Of a stretch of DNA of 64,000 nt, positions 43,590-55,700 are shown piece by piece. The position numbers were made by a program, and so were the translations under genes. Every line of letters starts with the position of its first letter. The stretch's first letter is position 1. Where the stretch lies: contig NW_006920874.1 of assembly GCF_000417875.1 (NCBI RefSeq), positions 365,418 through 429,417 of the forward strand. Direction: 5' to 3'. Source of the stretch: Pseudozyma flocculosa PF-1 (lineage: Eukaryota > Basidiomycota > Ustilaginomycetes > Ustilaginales > Ustilaginaceae). The notes under the pieces are model-generated. The model did no database searches and was not told the DNA's origin. It was given only the letters and a program-made list of their open reading frames with translations.

Positions 43590-44448
43590 AGAGACGGCAG
43601 GGTTGGGTGACTCTAGCCGGATCGGGCGTGGGTGGCGGCGTCGACTGGCTTCGTTTGTGGCAAGGACGATGATGGCCGAACCGGCGGCTGAGCAATTCAC
43701 GCCCGGACATCCGACGACCGACGAGGCTGCCACAGGCCCTCCCTCGACGTTCTGACATTCCACAAGGGGGCGGAGGGCCCGACTTTGTATTGGGCTTGCT
43801 GAACCCTGGCTGGCGGAATTCAAATGCAACCCCCCCTGCCTCTGAGGCGAGCTTGTTGGCGCGGGCCGGTTTGAGTTCCAGGCGTGGCGGCGGCCCTGCA
43901 TGCCTTTGGCGGTGGGCGCGCGCAGGCGGAAATCAGTCGGCGGCTGGCTCAAACCGCTTCCACCTTAGCTTGGTCGTGCTGGCCTGCCAACACCACCACC
44001 ATACCATCGCCGTCACCATCTGCATCGCACTTCCCTGACCTCTTTCTGCGCCGACAGCCTCGCCTGTATCGATCGCTGCCATCTCCACGTCGACAAAGGC
44101 AACCTGGCCGTCCCCCTGCGATCCATACCACATCGACCCAGGTGGTCACCAGTCTAGCTCCGCCCCCTGGTCCCGCACACTTTCTCGATTGAGTCTCTTT
44201 GACCGACGCAGCGCACTGCAATCACCCCCGCCGCGCTAGCAGCCGTCATCCTGTCGCCTGGTGGTCGTCAGCAGGAGTAGCGGCAGAGCGGCGAGCAACC
44301 GCCAGAAAGAGGCAGCACCTGCACAGCTACCGTCAGCCTCGTGACTCTGCGTGTCCCTTGCGCAACCCTCATCGGCGCTCGGAACGGCCAAACCCCTCCC
44401 CGCTTCCCGCAGAGCGTGTTCAAAATCCTCGACACAACAGCAGCAAAC
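43590..44448. other. Intergenic
   Basis: This 0.86 kb lies between two genes on the same strand. I see only CACCACCAC words near 43990 and a pyrimidine- and CAG-rich leader before the next ATG. No gene or named site. Confidence 0.55.
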
Positions 44449-46151
44449 ATGTCGGGCCGACCCAACTCGTTCTACGACTACTCGGCAGCTGGCGGCTCAG
44501 CGGCCGACGCCTACAACACTCCGTCCGCCTACGGCGCCGACCAGCCCTACGCCGGCCAGCATCGCCCGCAGCACAGCACAGCCAGCCAGAGAGACCCCGC
44601 GCACCTCACATCACCCACCATGGCACCCGCCACCGCTCCTCTGCAGCACGAGCAGGGCACCGGCACCGGCATGTACGAGTCCAGGCCGACCCATTCCAAC
44701 GGCTACGCCATGGCCAACGACGACGACGACGACGACGATGAGGATGAGGACTGGAACGTCTACGACGATTTCAACATGACCCGTCCGCTGTCGAGCGTAC
44801 CCAACCGCGACTCGATGAGCGGACTGCAGGCCAACCAGGAGGGCTACTGGGACGCATCGACGCCCGGCACCGCGGGCGGCGACAGCAAGGCGGACCTCCA
44901 GACGCCCTACAGCGACTACCCACAGCGCAAGAGCCTGCTCAATTCGGAGGCGTTCGGCTTCGATGTCCGCAACGCCGACCCGCGGCGGAGCCTGCCGCCC
45001 GTCCATGCCGGCATGGGCGGCGGGGCGGCCGACGGCAGCCGCGAGGCCAACCGCGTCTCGATGCTCAGCGGCGCCGGCCCCAAGCACGCCGACTCGACCA
45101 CGGGCATCGAGCTCATCACCGTTCCGGCGCTGGGCACCGAGTTTTCAAAGGAGGAGATGCGCGACATGACGCGCAAGACCAAGAAGAAGAAGAAGAGGCA
45201 GGCCAAGAAGAGGAGGCTCGGCATGTGGGCCAAGGGCGACGACCACCTGTGGGGCTGGCTGAGCCCGCGGGTCGCCGTCTTTATCGCCTTTATCTTCCTC
45301 GCCATGTGAGTCTTTGCCGGTCGAGGAGCCCTCCGCTTTCTTTGTTGCCCAGAATTGTTTCCCCAGACACTGACCTCCGCTGTCGCGGGCCGCTCTCCCG
45401 GCGTACTTGACGCAGGCTGGGTGTCATGCTGTACTTTGTCATCCCTCGAGTGCCTTGTGAGTCTGGGCCGCCTGGCGATCCGCTGTGAGGCAGCCGAGCT
45501 CGAGCTGACCTCTCGAACCACAATATCTCTTTCACTGCGGCTGCCCGGCCACTTTCTCCTCTGCAGCGTTTGCCTTCCTGACGACAAACCCGGTCACGGC
45601 GGTACCGGACGGTGCATCCATGAAGGTCCACCACAGCCCGACCAACTTTAGGTGAGGATTCGGCGGCGGTGCAGCGCGGGTGACACACCGAGATGGCGAG
45701 AATGCACCCGCTGATGCTGGTCTGCTTTCATCTCCCTCCGAAACGGAACGCGCGACCCCGCAGCATGACGATGGACCTCAACCTGCGAGCCGACAACAGC
45801 GACGGCTGGATCCCGTCGGTGGCCAAGGACATGCAGGTGACGGTGTACGACGCGACGCAGAACAAAAAGGTGGGCGAGGGCAAGGTGAAGCGGATGTCGT
45901 TCCCGGGGCACAAGCGGACGGTGTTCAAGTTCCCGGTCGACTTCAGCTACGTCAGCCTCAACGCGACGGGCGATACGACGTTCCTCAACTTCTACACGGC
46001 CTGCGGGCCCAAGCAGCCCAATACGCCGCGGCCCTCGCTCAACCTGCGCGTGGTGCTCAAGTTTGGCATCCAGGGCCTGATCGGGTCCAAGGGCAGCTCG
46101 ACGACCGTGGGCAACCTCGAGTGCCCCTTTGCGCTGCAGAACTACGAGTAG
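44449..46151 (+). CDS. Type II membrane protein with LEA2-like extracytoplasmic domain
   Basis: Four exons, 44449-45305, 45416-45456, 45567-45651 and 45764-46151, join in phase to give 456 aa. The N-terminal half is hydrophilic, with an Asp run (DDDDDDDEDED) near aa 88-98. A Lys/Arg-rich stretch (RKTKKKKKRQAKKRR, about 242-256) immediately precedes one hydrophobic membrane span (VAVFIAFIFLAMLGVMLYFV, built across exons 1-2). By the positive-inside rule the N-terminus faces the cytosol. The C-terminal part (NPVTAVPDGASMKVHHSPTN, then MTMDLNLRADNSDGWIP, 'VTVYDATQNKKVGEGKV' and FTACGP-like 'NFYTACGPK') has the beta-strand layout of late-embryogenesis-abundant LEA2/LEA14-type domains found in many fungal single-span proteins. 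The molecular role is unknown. Tiny exon 2 (41 nt) rests on phase and splice motifs. Confidence 0.8.
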
Positions 46152-46951
46152 CGCACGGGCGAGCGAGACCGGCCGGCCGGCTGCTTCGGCTGGCCATGGC
46201 GGTCTCATCCTTGCTGCCGATGACGACGACGACGAAGGACGTGTCTTCCATTCGTCCCGCCCCACGCTTCGGTCGCCGCGACGACGACGGCATCTCTATC
46301 GCCACTCTTTGCACGCTACCACTACCCTGACTGACTGGACAGTACCTCGCTCCAACAACCGCCCCGCCCGCCTGCCTTGCATTCCGCTCTTGTTCATGGA
46401 CATTACCACCTTTATCGCGTCCCGCCGTCATCTTCGCTGTTGAATACGATAACATCGCACTCTCGCCCCGCTGCTGGTCTGCCCCCGCCTGGTTGGGCCT
46501 GGGGCTGTCGGACCGGAGGACGCTTCGTTGTCGGTCGTTCAGGCAGCCAGCCAGAGAGATGGACCTGTAGGCAGGGCAGTTTGGTCGGGCAGCTTTTGAT
46601 TTTGCGCTGCTTTTCCAGCCGTCTTTTTTGGCAGAGGCGCAAGCAGGCTAGCGCGCCTTTTTGCGGAGGTTAGGGCGCGCGGGCGTCTTGTGACGTCGGC
46701 TGGAGAGGCTTGGCTGCGGGCCCGTGCGTCGACCTGGGACCTGGCGCAGGGCTGGCCTACCGTAGCGTGCAGGCCCAGCCCGCTCCACAACCGCACAGTC
46801 ACCTGCTCAGCATCCGAGTCGCCGGGTCATCCATCCAACCACCACCACCACCACTACCACTACCGTTGCCAAGCTACCACCCGTCCGATCTCCCACTCGC
46901 ACGCACAACGCGCTCAGCCTCTACCTCCGCACACGCCCACACACCGCCACG
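46152..46951. other. Intergenic
   Basis: An 0.8 kb stretch with no recognisable gene. A CACCACCACC...TACCACTACC run near 46840-46865 lies in the probable leader of GLC8. Confidence 0.55.
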
Positions 46952-48259
46952 ATGCCAGCGGGCGAGCTACGATCGTACGCCATGTCTTCGCCGCGCCACT
47001 CGCCGCCCCGCTCCGCCGCGGCACCCAGACCCAAGGGGATCCTCAAGAATGCTAGCGAAAGGACCACCTCCCAGGGCGCCGCTCCGCCCCTCGTTTCCCC
47101 CACCTCTGTCAACCCCGACGACGCAAACAACCAGTGAGCATGTCGTGCTGCTGCTGCTGCCCTCGCCCCATGCTGGCCCGTCGGGTACCCCCGATCCAGT
47201 AGCATGTTGCTGACTTGCTCTTTCATTCACTCTGACCTCTGGCCTCTCGCTCCCTCTTAAGCCTGCAATGGGACGAGACCAACCTCACCCTCCACGAGCT
47301 TCAGCGCGCACAGGAAGAGGCTCGCATGAAGATCGACGAGCCAAAGACGCCCTTTGTCCGCAGCGCCAGCCTCGGTCCTTTTGGAGACGACGACAGTGGG
47401 TTGGCCTGGCGGCAGTCAGGATGACAGAGCAAAAATTCACACGCAGACACTGATCAGAGAGCCTCCAATGCCTCCTCGCCTCCGATTCATCCCCCCATCC
47501 ACAGTGAGCTTTGACCTGGACGCTGCCGGACCATCGACCCCTGGCAGCCGTCGAGGATCGGCCGCTAATCAGCTGGCCGCCAACACGTCGGCCAATGCCG
47601 GTCGTCGACCTTCCGCTTCGGACCCTGCATCGGGCAGCGGCGTCGCAGGCACGGGCACCGGACTGGCCGTCGGCTTGGATGCCGCCGACCTCGCTCGCTC
47701 CGCGAGTGGCACAAGCCAGAGCCACGCCGGCAGCGAGAACGAAGCCGGCCTCCAGCGCGCTCCGAGCTCGAGGAGCACCAGCCGTTCGCCCAGCTTCTCG
47801 CTGCCAAAGACTTCGAGCAGGAGATCGAGCGCGCGCAGCGCCACCGGCGACATCGACCAGAGGACCGGCCTGAGGCAGGAGAACGAGGAGCGAAACATGC
47901 AGGTCGACGACGACGACGAAGACGATGGCGCCGTCGAGGAGGAGGATCCCGATCCCGAGAGTGAGTCCGCTCGCGGTCGCGGTCGCGGTGACGGCCTGGA
48001 GCCTGCGCCTCGCGATGCTTTGCTGACGGGTTCTCCGTCCTGGCCACCCCCCTTCGCCACCGCAGCCCAAGCCAAGCACGCCGCGTTTGCAGCAAAGAGA
48101 AACCAGCACTACGGCAACGAGGCCGAGGCGATGAAGATTGCAGCCGCGCTCGCGGCCCGCGATGACGACGAGGATGAGGACGATGACGACGAAGAGGACG
48201 CTGCCCAGAGCGGCCCGCCTCCGGTTCCGCCGCTCCCCAATGGCTCGCGACAGGGCTGA
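46952..48259 (+). CDS. GLC8: Protein phosphatase 1 regulator, inhibitor-2 family (Glc8)
   Basis: Glc8/inhibitor-2 binds and modulates protein phosphatase 1. Exons: 46952-47133, 47262-47395, 47505-47960 and 48066-48259; 321 aa. All three family signatures are present: PKGILKN (about aa 27-33); LQWDETNLTLHE ending in MKIDEPKTPFVR (about 62-94, with the Thr of the PKTPF phosphorylation site); and FAAKRNQHYGNEAEAMKIAA near aa 275, equivalent to the HYNE element that occupies the phosphatase active site. The middle is a Ser-rich linker with an acidic run, VDDDDEDDGAVEEEDPDPE. The C-terminus is acidic and then Pro-rich. The third intron (47961-48065, GTGAGT...CAG) is 105 nt with no stop, so an unspliced message would stay in frame. 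The start could also be the ATG at 46982. The second donor (GTGGGT) is less certain. Confidence 0.88.
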
Positions 48260-48720
48260 TGGGCGGGCGCGGATCGCGGACTAGGCCAGCGATACAGATT
48301 GCCGCGGCTGTCGATGAGACTCTCGCGTAGCTGCAACGACATCTGGGCAATGCGACATCTGCCCTTTAGGCTGGAAGCTGGCGCAGTGCCCGTCGCCTCG
48401 GCCGTCGCCAGACACAGACGTCGGCATCAATGGGAGTGAAATCAAGTTTGGCGAATTCGAAGAGGAGGGGAGGCGAGGAGCTGGATACGAAGGGGGTGCT
48501 GCAACTCTTTTGCAGAGGCAGAGTGAGGACGGGGAAGAAGGGACGACGGATGGGTGGATCAAGAGAGAAGCGAAAGGAGAGGGAGGGATGGCCCAGCGAC
48601 GAGGTTGATGAATAGAAAGCTGAGGGGGAAGAGGCCAAGTGGATGGGTCCCTCCCTGGCTGACGGAGTAGCGCCGTCGATAGGCCGGGGGAGGAGGCTGA
48701 CGACCTTGCGCCAGGGCCGC
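48260..48720. other. Convergent intergenic space
   Basis: This 460-bp space separates the 3' ends of GLC8 and the peroxidase gene. No gene or clear terminator motif is seen. Confidence 0.6.
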
Positions 48721-50476
48721 TCAGGCGCTGCGCCTCTGCTGCTGCTTGACGTTCCTCGTCTTCTGACCGAGGAGAGCGCCGAGGAGGCCCGTCTTTCCTC
48801 CGGACTGGATCTTGCTACCGGGGAACTTGTCGGCGCCAGAGTAGTCGACCTTGACCCTGTCGCAGTTGGGGAAGGTGTCGGCGAGCTTCTTGAGGGGACC
48901 TCCGATGAAGTGGTCGACGAGGTCGAGGACGCCCGTGAGGTCCTTGTAGAGGAATCGGAGCTGGGTGGGGATGAGGGACTCGACGGTGGCCTGGTAGAGG
49001 AAGCACGACAGCGCCGCGGGGTCGTCGAGGAGCTTGGCCGTGTTGAGCAGTCCGCCGGTGAGGTTGCCGACGTTGAGGCCGGCAAAGCTGTTGACGCTGC
49101 CCGTATTGCCGCCGACGGAGAGGAGCTCCGTGTGCTCGGCGCCCGACTTGAGCAGGTTGGTCACCACATCCGCCAGCCCAAACTGCGCCGCCAACGGACG
49201 CCGGTACCAGTCCTCTGGGAATCGCTCGTGGCCCGGCGTGTAGATCAGCTCGCCCGACTTGGGATCGCGCTTGATGCTGAAAAAGGGAAAGAGGTTGTGC
49301 TCGTCCAGGTAGATGCGGTTGTTGCCCTGCTCGTCGGCGGTGTTGTTGGCCATAAAGTTGACGATGAAATCGTGCGCGGCCGTCGTCACGACCAGACCGC
49401 CAAACGGGCTGTAGAAGAAGTTGGGGTTCTTGGCGATGCTGCGGATCGGGGAGCGGGGACGAAAGACGGCGCGGCGAGGCGAGGGATGGACGACGTGGGG
49501 GAGTTCAGTCCACACGGCCGGCCCTTTCTGTCTGTCTGCAGGTCTAGGAAGGCAAGCTGGGGGACTGGGACGATGACTGACCTGGTCTGGAACCTCTCCC
49601 AGCGGTGCTTGGCGAGCACGTCGCGCGTGTAGACGTCCTTGCCGCGCGTGCGGTCGTCGCCGGCAATGTCGACGACCGACTGGAAGTAGGGCAGGTACAC
49701 GTTGACATTGTCGTGGTTGGCGCCCGGCTCGTAGTAGTCTCGGCGCGAGACTGAGGCGTCGCCCTCGTAGACCTGGTCGTTGCCGAGCGGAGAAGGAAGG
49801 GTTCAGCATCGTCCCTCGAGATGGCGTCGCCCGCAGGCCGTCGTCTGCCGATGCCGTAAGATTGCAGCGTGGGTCGCACACTCACATTGTGCGTATTGAT
49901 ACCGCCGGGCTCTCCCGCAAGCAGGTTGGTCAGCCCACCGAGGCCGGACGAGGTGAAGGGCCCGCCGATGCTCCACTCGGTATCGAGGACGTTGCCGGTG
50001 AAGATGGTCGCGTACGCGCTGAGGAAGCCGCCGAGGTCCGGGCTGATTCCGTAGACCTGCTCAACGACCTCGATGGCCGTCTCGAGCTTGACGACGCCGT
50101 TGCGCGGAAAGTAGCCGTGGTTGGCGAGCACGTTGAGCCCGGGGCAGGGCCCGCGGATGTCGCCCGGCTGCGGCGCGCGCCACTCGTGCGAGCCGCTGAC
50201 ATCGATGCGCTGCGCGGCCTCGTCAAACTTGAACGCGTTCGGGTTGATGACCGAGTCCGGGTCGCGCTTCGAGAGCTTCGAGGCCGAGTTGGAAGCTGCC
50301 GCCTCCATGCGGGCGCGCAGCTGCGGACACAGCTTGATGCCCTCGGAGAGCGAGCGCGCCGACAGAGTCGTGTTGGCCTTGTCCGCCTGCTCCTGGATGT
50401 GCGGGAAGGCGAAGGCTGAGGGCAGTACGGAGAGTCCTGCGCTCACCGCCGTGAGGAGGGGAAGGGTGAAGCGCAT
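48721..50476 (-). CDS. Secreted heme-thiolate peroxidase / peroxygenase (chloroperoxidase family)
   Basis: A 499-aa protein from exons 50476-49886, 49772-49582 and 49438-48721. It starts with a clear signal peptide (MRFTLPLLTAVSAGLSVLPS). The Pro-Cys-Pro heme ligand motif is in 'RGPCPGLNVLANHGYFPRNG' (Cys111), and the distal Glu lies in VYEGDASVSRRDYYEPGAN (Glu200-Gly-Asp202), split from the first part by an intron exactly before VYEGD. These are the PCP and EGD signatures of class II heme-thiolate peroxidases (Pfam peroxidase family 2), which includes chloroperoxidase and the unspecific peroxygenases. These extracellular enzymes use H2O2 to halogenate or oxygenate organic substrates. At about 500 aa it is longer than most long-type peroxygenases (about 330-380 aa), with extra C-terminal sequence. 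The substrate cannot be told. Donors are GTGAGT and GTCAGT. Confidence 0.9.
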
Positions 50477-52795
50477 CGTGGGCCGTGGAATGTGCTGGAA
50501 CGAGGTTGGGTCGAGGGGTGAGTGGGGTGGAGAAGGGGGAGGAGAGGCGGAGGATGATGCCGACAACGATGAGAAGATCGCCGGCAACTGCTGCCTTGTT
50601 ATACCCTTGCCTCTCTCGCCCTTCCGGTCGATGCAAACATCCGCGCAGGCTGGAAGGACAACTTGGATCGAAGAACGGCGCGGTCCAGCTTTCCGTCTCC
50701 TCGTCCAAGCTGCTCAACGAACAGCTAGGAACAACAACTCGACAGGCACAGCACGCTCCTTTGCTATCGTGAAAGCCGGAGCCAGCCTTGCGCCATCACC
50801 CTCGAACCTCCATCGGCGAGGACGTTTTCGTCAGGTGCTCGCGCGACGTTGATCCTCCGTGTTTGTCTCGCATTCGGTATAGCCGCATCCCTCTTCGGGA
50901 GGTATACGCGCCATCCATCGTCCCGACACCGACCCGCGACACAAAGCAAAGCAGATACGGTCCTTCGACAGCGAGGATCACGATCGCATGCTCACACGAG
51001 CGGATGACACCTTCGTTCGCCACATCCAGGGGTAGGGCATGCAATGCGAGAGGCGAGGATGGGAGGAGTTAGGAATAAGAGCGCGGGCGCTGCCGGGAGG
51101 AAGGGAGTGCACGTCGGACGATGCGGGGAGGTGACTAGCGACGTCGGAAGGGATACGGGCCGGAAGCGAGGTGTAGCGACTCGGGAGGTCGCGAGGACAC
51201 GCCGTGGCCGGGCTGGATCCTGGCAGATGGTGTGCGATAGAGGGACGAGAGTTACAAGGAGAGGAGGCGAGCAGTAGGGAGCTCGGGGACCATGCAAGGC
51301 CGGAGCCAGTATCGAGCAGAGAGACGCACGTACCGAAGAGGCATGGACCGGAGCGTCGGGACCCTCCCCCTGCCCTCTTGGCAACCTGCGGAGCACAAGC
51401 CGACCGCAACAAACGAACGAAGCTAGAACGATGTCCAGCCGTTCTACCGAGCTCGTACCGTCTACCGGGTCGCCGTCGACGAATGGCGATCCTTCGAATG
51501 CAAAGGGCTCCACATCGTTGCAAGAAATGCGCTAAGGACCGGGCAGGCGCACGCGAGGAGGAGCCAGGTAGCGGCCCCACCTAGCGCTGTTTCTCTGTTG
51601 ATGGCTTTGTCGAGGGTCGAAGTGGTATGGGAGAGCGAGGTTCGCATGCACTCACTCAGCTGCAATGGCCGGGTGGGTGTGCACAGAGGGCTGCCGCTGT
51701 GCATATCCGACCTCGGGATCGATGACACGTACGGTCTGCGCGCTACCGTGCTGCGAGGGCATGGGTGGGTACGGTAGCTTATCGCTTCGGCTCGGATAGA
51801 TCGTAAGGTGTCGAAGGGAGCACGCCATGTCGCTGCCTCGTCACACGGCTGGGATCAGAGGAAGAACGGCGCGCCCCTTCCTTCTGTCGTGGGGATGAGG
51901 AGGAAGGGTGTGTTGTTCTCGTCCCCTCGACTTGGCACGGTGTGCACAGATCGGATCGTCGGTGCCTCGCCGTGGAGGGCCGGGTTTCAGTGTTGATCGA
52001 CGACACAGAATCTTGATCGACAAGGAAGAGGAACCGTACGTGGCGGCGATGATGAATCGAGCAAGCGTCAGTGGTTCTTTCGGCATGTGCATGTGGGAGC
52101 GGGCGGAAGCAGGGAGGGGGGCCGAGCTGTCAAGCAGCGCGAGGGCGAGCACGCATTTCGCCGTCTGCGCACGCCATCCGCGTGGCTGGGCGCGACGCCT
52201 ACCGTACCATCCGGCCTGATTCATCACGCACACTCGCACGCACCCTTGCCTTGCCCTTCCCAGCAACGATAAGAGAGTACACTCTAGTGCATCCATAGAA
52301 GCGGTGCGAGCATCCTAGCCGAAAGGTTCAATTGGAAGCGGGCCGATGCACGTACATACGTCCCGCAGAAGACTCCCTCACCCCTTTTTCTAGAGCCTAG
52401 GTCGTTCATCCCCCCCACACGCAGTACCTGGCTCCCAGTCCAGTGGAAGCGACCAAACGAAGAGCAAGGCGAGGCAAGGCAAGGCAAGGCGAGGCAAGGC
52501 GTGGCGAGGCGAGGCGAGGAAAGGCAAGGCAAGGCGAGGCAAGGCAAATCCCGCTCTGCACTTTCGTCATCTCCAGCCCGCAAAGCAGTCGGCTGGCGCA
52601 TCCGCGTATGGGTGGTGCCGGCCAATCCGAGTGGTGCGATTGCAGAGTCGCGACTCCTCTATCGTCCAAGCAGCGATGCATCCCTCTTGACCGGCTCGCA
52701 GTCCTCAACTCTGCAAATTGACCTCATCCACCGTACACGGCCTATCTACATGAGGCCAAAGAACACCTCGAAGTGCACCTCCTCCCCGGCCACGA
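50477..52795. other. Long intergenic space upstream of the peroxidase gene
   Basis: This 2.3 kb separates the peroxidase start from the 3' end of GPI13, both on the minus strand. No open frame resembles a known protein. Features seen are GGATCGTCGG-type scattered words and a GGCAA/GGCGA microsatellite at 52463-52547. Confidence 0.55.
52463..52547. repeat. GGCAA/GGCGA pentanucleotide microsatellite
   Basis: About 85 bp of AGGCA and AGGCG pentamers in mixed order lie about 250 bp downstream of the GPI13 stop codon. Confidence 0.9.
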
Positions 52796-55700
52796 TCAAG
52801 CAAACACGGTGCCAAAGACGCGGTTGACCTTGTTGGCCGTCTGCCAGGCGGCGAGGAGCGCGAGCAGCAGCGCGACCTCGGTGCCGACGAGGGAGACGGC
52901 GGCGAGCATGAACCGGGGCGTCCACACCTTGAAGAGCATCAGGTGCCGTCTGAACACGAGCCCGGCGAACGCCGAGCAGCTCGTGGCCAGGAGCGCATGG
53001 TAGAGCACCAACCCCAGGCTGGTGCGGAGCAGCGTCAGCGGGAGCGTCATGGGCCCTCCGGCCGCGCCCCGCGGTCGCGGTGCCAGGTTCCAGAGGCACA
53101 GCAGCGGCACGCCCATGGCGGGGAGGAGGATGAGCGGCCCGAACGAGTTGGCCACCACGAACAGCGGCGACCACGGGTAGGTGACGGTCTGGAAGCCGAT
53201 AAAGGCGACGCGCCACTGGATCGACGAGAGCGTGGCCTGGTGGCCCGTGCTGAAGAAGGCGAGCAGGCCCACCAGCGCCAGCGTGCTCGTCTCGAGGAAC
53301 GACGGCATCGGCTGCGTCGCAGACGCAGAGGCCTGCCCGCCATTGCCATCTCCGACACCGCCGGCAGGTCCCGAGGCCGCTTCGGCCGCCGCGACCAGTG
53401 GCGATACCTTCGGTTGCGACGGCTGACCCTTCTTGCTTGTTGAAGGTGCAGCACCGGGAGCGGGCTGGTCGGGTTGGCGGTCGACCTGCGCAAAGATGAT
53501 CTGGCAGTCGCGCTCGCAGTCGCCCAGCTCGGCATTGGCCACCGTCAGCAGCAGGCAGAGGGAGAGCGCCAGCTGGCCCGCCGGCTGGCTGAGGATGTAA
53601 AGCATCGAAAAGACGAGCGAGACGAGCAGCAGATACGAGCTGCCCAGGCTGTTTGCGTACCCGAGGATCGAGACGCGGGTCTTGTTGCCTCCCTCCCCTG
53701 TCGACGTCGGCGACGATCCTTGCCCGGACAGCTGCGATCCCGGCTGTGGGGCGGCAGCCGGCGGAGGAGCCTGCTCCTGCCTCAGCTCCAGACAGAGCGG
53801 CGCAAAGATCCAGAATGTGATGCCGACGACGCTGAGGGCGATGAGATCCGCCCGGGCGACGAGGCGTGTCGCCCATTCGATGAAAGACCGCAGCTCTGGC
53901 GTGACCTGATCCGAGGGCGCCGCCCAGTCGCCCAGCCAGTAGCCGGCGCCCGCCAGCAGCGAGGGCCTCAGCAGCCAGTTGAGGACGAGGGGCGCCACCC
54001 CGACGTTGGACTTGCTCGATCCCAGCGCCATCGATAGCAGGCTCGGCATAAAGTACGCTGCGACGTACGAAGCGGCGATGGCGTACGGGCTGTTGAGCGC
54101 GGTGCCACCCTCGCCGCCGTTGGCGTAAAAGGTGGGACGGCAGTACGGCGCCTGCTCCTCTCGGCAGACGCGGCTGATGGCAGCGAGGCGGGCGAGCACG
54201 ATTCCCGCGGCCGCAACCAGCGGCATCCGGATCCGCAGTCGGCCCAGCGGAGCGCCGAAACCCGCCACGAAGCGGGCCGATAGAGCGGCGATCAGGAAGA
54301 TGAGGACGGCTTTGTCCTCCCAGACCGTGAAGCTGTTGCTGCCGAACAGGACGGCGTGCAGGACTGGGATGGCGATGCCGAGCACCTGCAGAGCCTTGCC
54401 AGATGGCAGCGTGCGCGCTTCGAAGCGGAACAGCGATCGCAGTGCCTTGCGCTGCGAGATGATCAGGCTCAGTTGCGACACCGAGGTTGATCCGAACAGG
54501 ACCAGATCAAGCAGGCTAAGCCGCAGCGACCTCGAAGGCGCGGCGTATTGGGCCCCATAGACGGCGCACCCGACAGCGGCTCCGTAGACGGCAGGCCAAA
54601 TGGCGCTGGCATGGACAGCCTGCCAATACTCTGCTGCCGTCTTGCTCGGCCGAGCCATCCTCTCAACGGGCGCTGGGTTGGCAGCCGAGGCACCCAGCTC
54701 GGTGGCGGTGTCGAGGAGGGTCACGAGTCCGGACTTGCAGCCGGCGTAGAGGACCGAGGCGGACACGAGGCTGAGCGCGAGAACCGCCAGGCCCATGAAG
54801 ATCCTCGAGAGCTCAAATTGCGCCCATACGCTGCGGGCGCGGACCAGGCTGGCGCGGTTGAAGCGCTGGTAGGCCAGTGCCGCCGCGCGACGCGCTTCCG
54901 CCTGAGGGAGCTTCGACCAGGAGCCGGACGCAGCCTGGGCAAGCCTGGCATCCGCCTCCACGGCCTGGTACCACAGGTCCTCGAGCTCGGTCGCAAAGGG
55001 GGCCAGATCCGACGACTCGGTCGAGTAGCGGTCGAGGTATGTCTTGATCTGCCACGCATTGATGCGCAGCGCCCGCAGCAGCCTGTCCGGATCAGGGAAC
55101 AGCTCCGGAACAATCGAGCCGAGGCTGTTGAACGGGATCGGCAGACCAAGAAGGAGGGAGAGCGAAGGGACCAGGTCGATCTGCGGGATCGAGCGGTGAC
55201 CCTTTGGATCAAAGGGCGGCGAGGGCAGTGGCGAAAAGGGAACAAAGGCGGGCACGAGCTGGTAGGTGGGTCCATCGGCAAGCAAGGTGCTGTGGACGTC
55301 GCTTGCAAGGCCAGTCTTACCGAAGCCCGAACGGCTCCAGACCCACAGGCCCGCGCCGACCTCGAGCTCCCCATCGCCGCCGTGGTCCCCGCGCTCGTCC
55401 ATGCCGTGGTCGCCCATGAGGATGACCAGGGTGCTGTCGTCGACGGCGTCGGTGACGTTGCGAAGGAAGCGCTGCATCTCTTGCATCTTGGTGGCCATCT
55501 TGGGGTGCGACGCGCCGAAGCGATGGCCGACATGGTCGACGCCGAGGCCGTGACCGACGAGCAGCCTCCAGCCGTTGTGGAGCCCGGTGCGGTCAGGATG
55601 GTTGCGCTGGAGAAAGGGGAGGAGGCTCTGCTCGACGCCGCGGTCGACGGTGTCGAGGTCCTCGACGTTGAACGAGTCGTACGACCAGGTCTTGTCGGCA

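Noticed and set aside
50790..52300. Open frames of up to 200 aa between the peroxidase and GPI13
   Set aside because: No family resemblance on either strand and no conserved-looking splice joins.
52463..52547. Pentamer array considered as a CRISPR or telomere-like array
   Set aside because: No spacers and no telomeric unit; it is a simple microsatellite.
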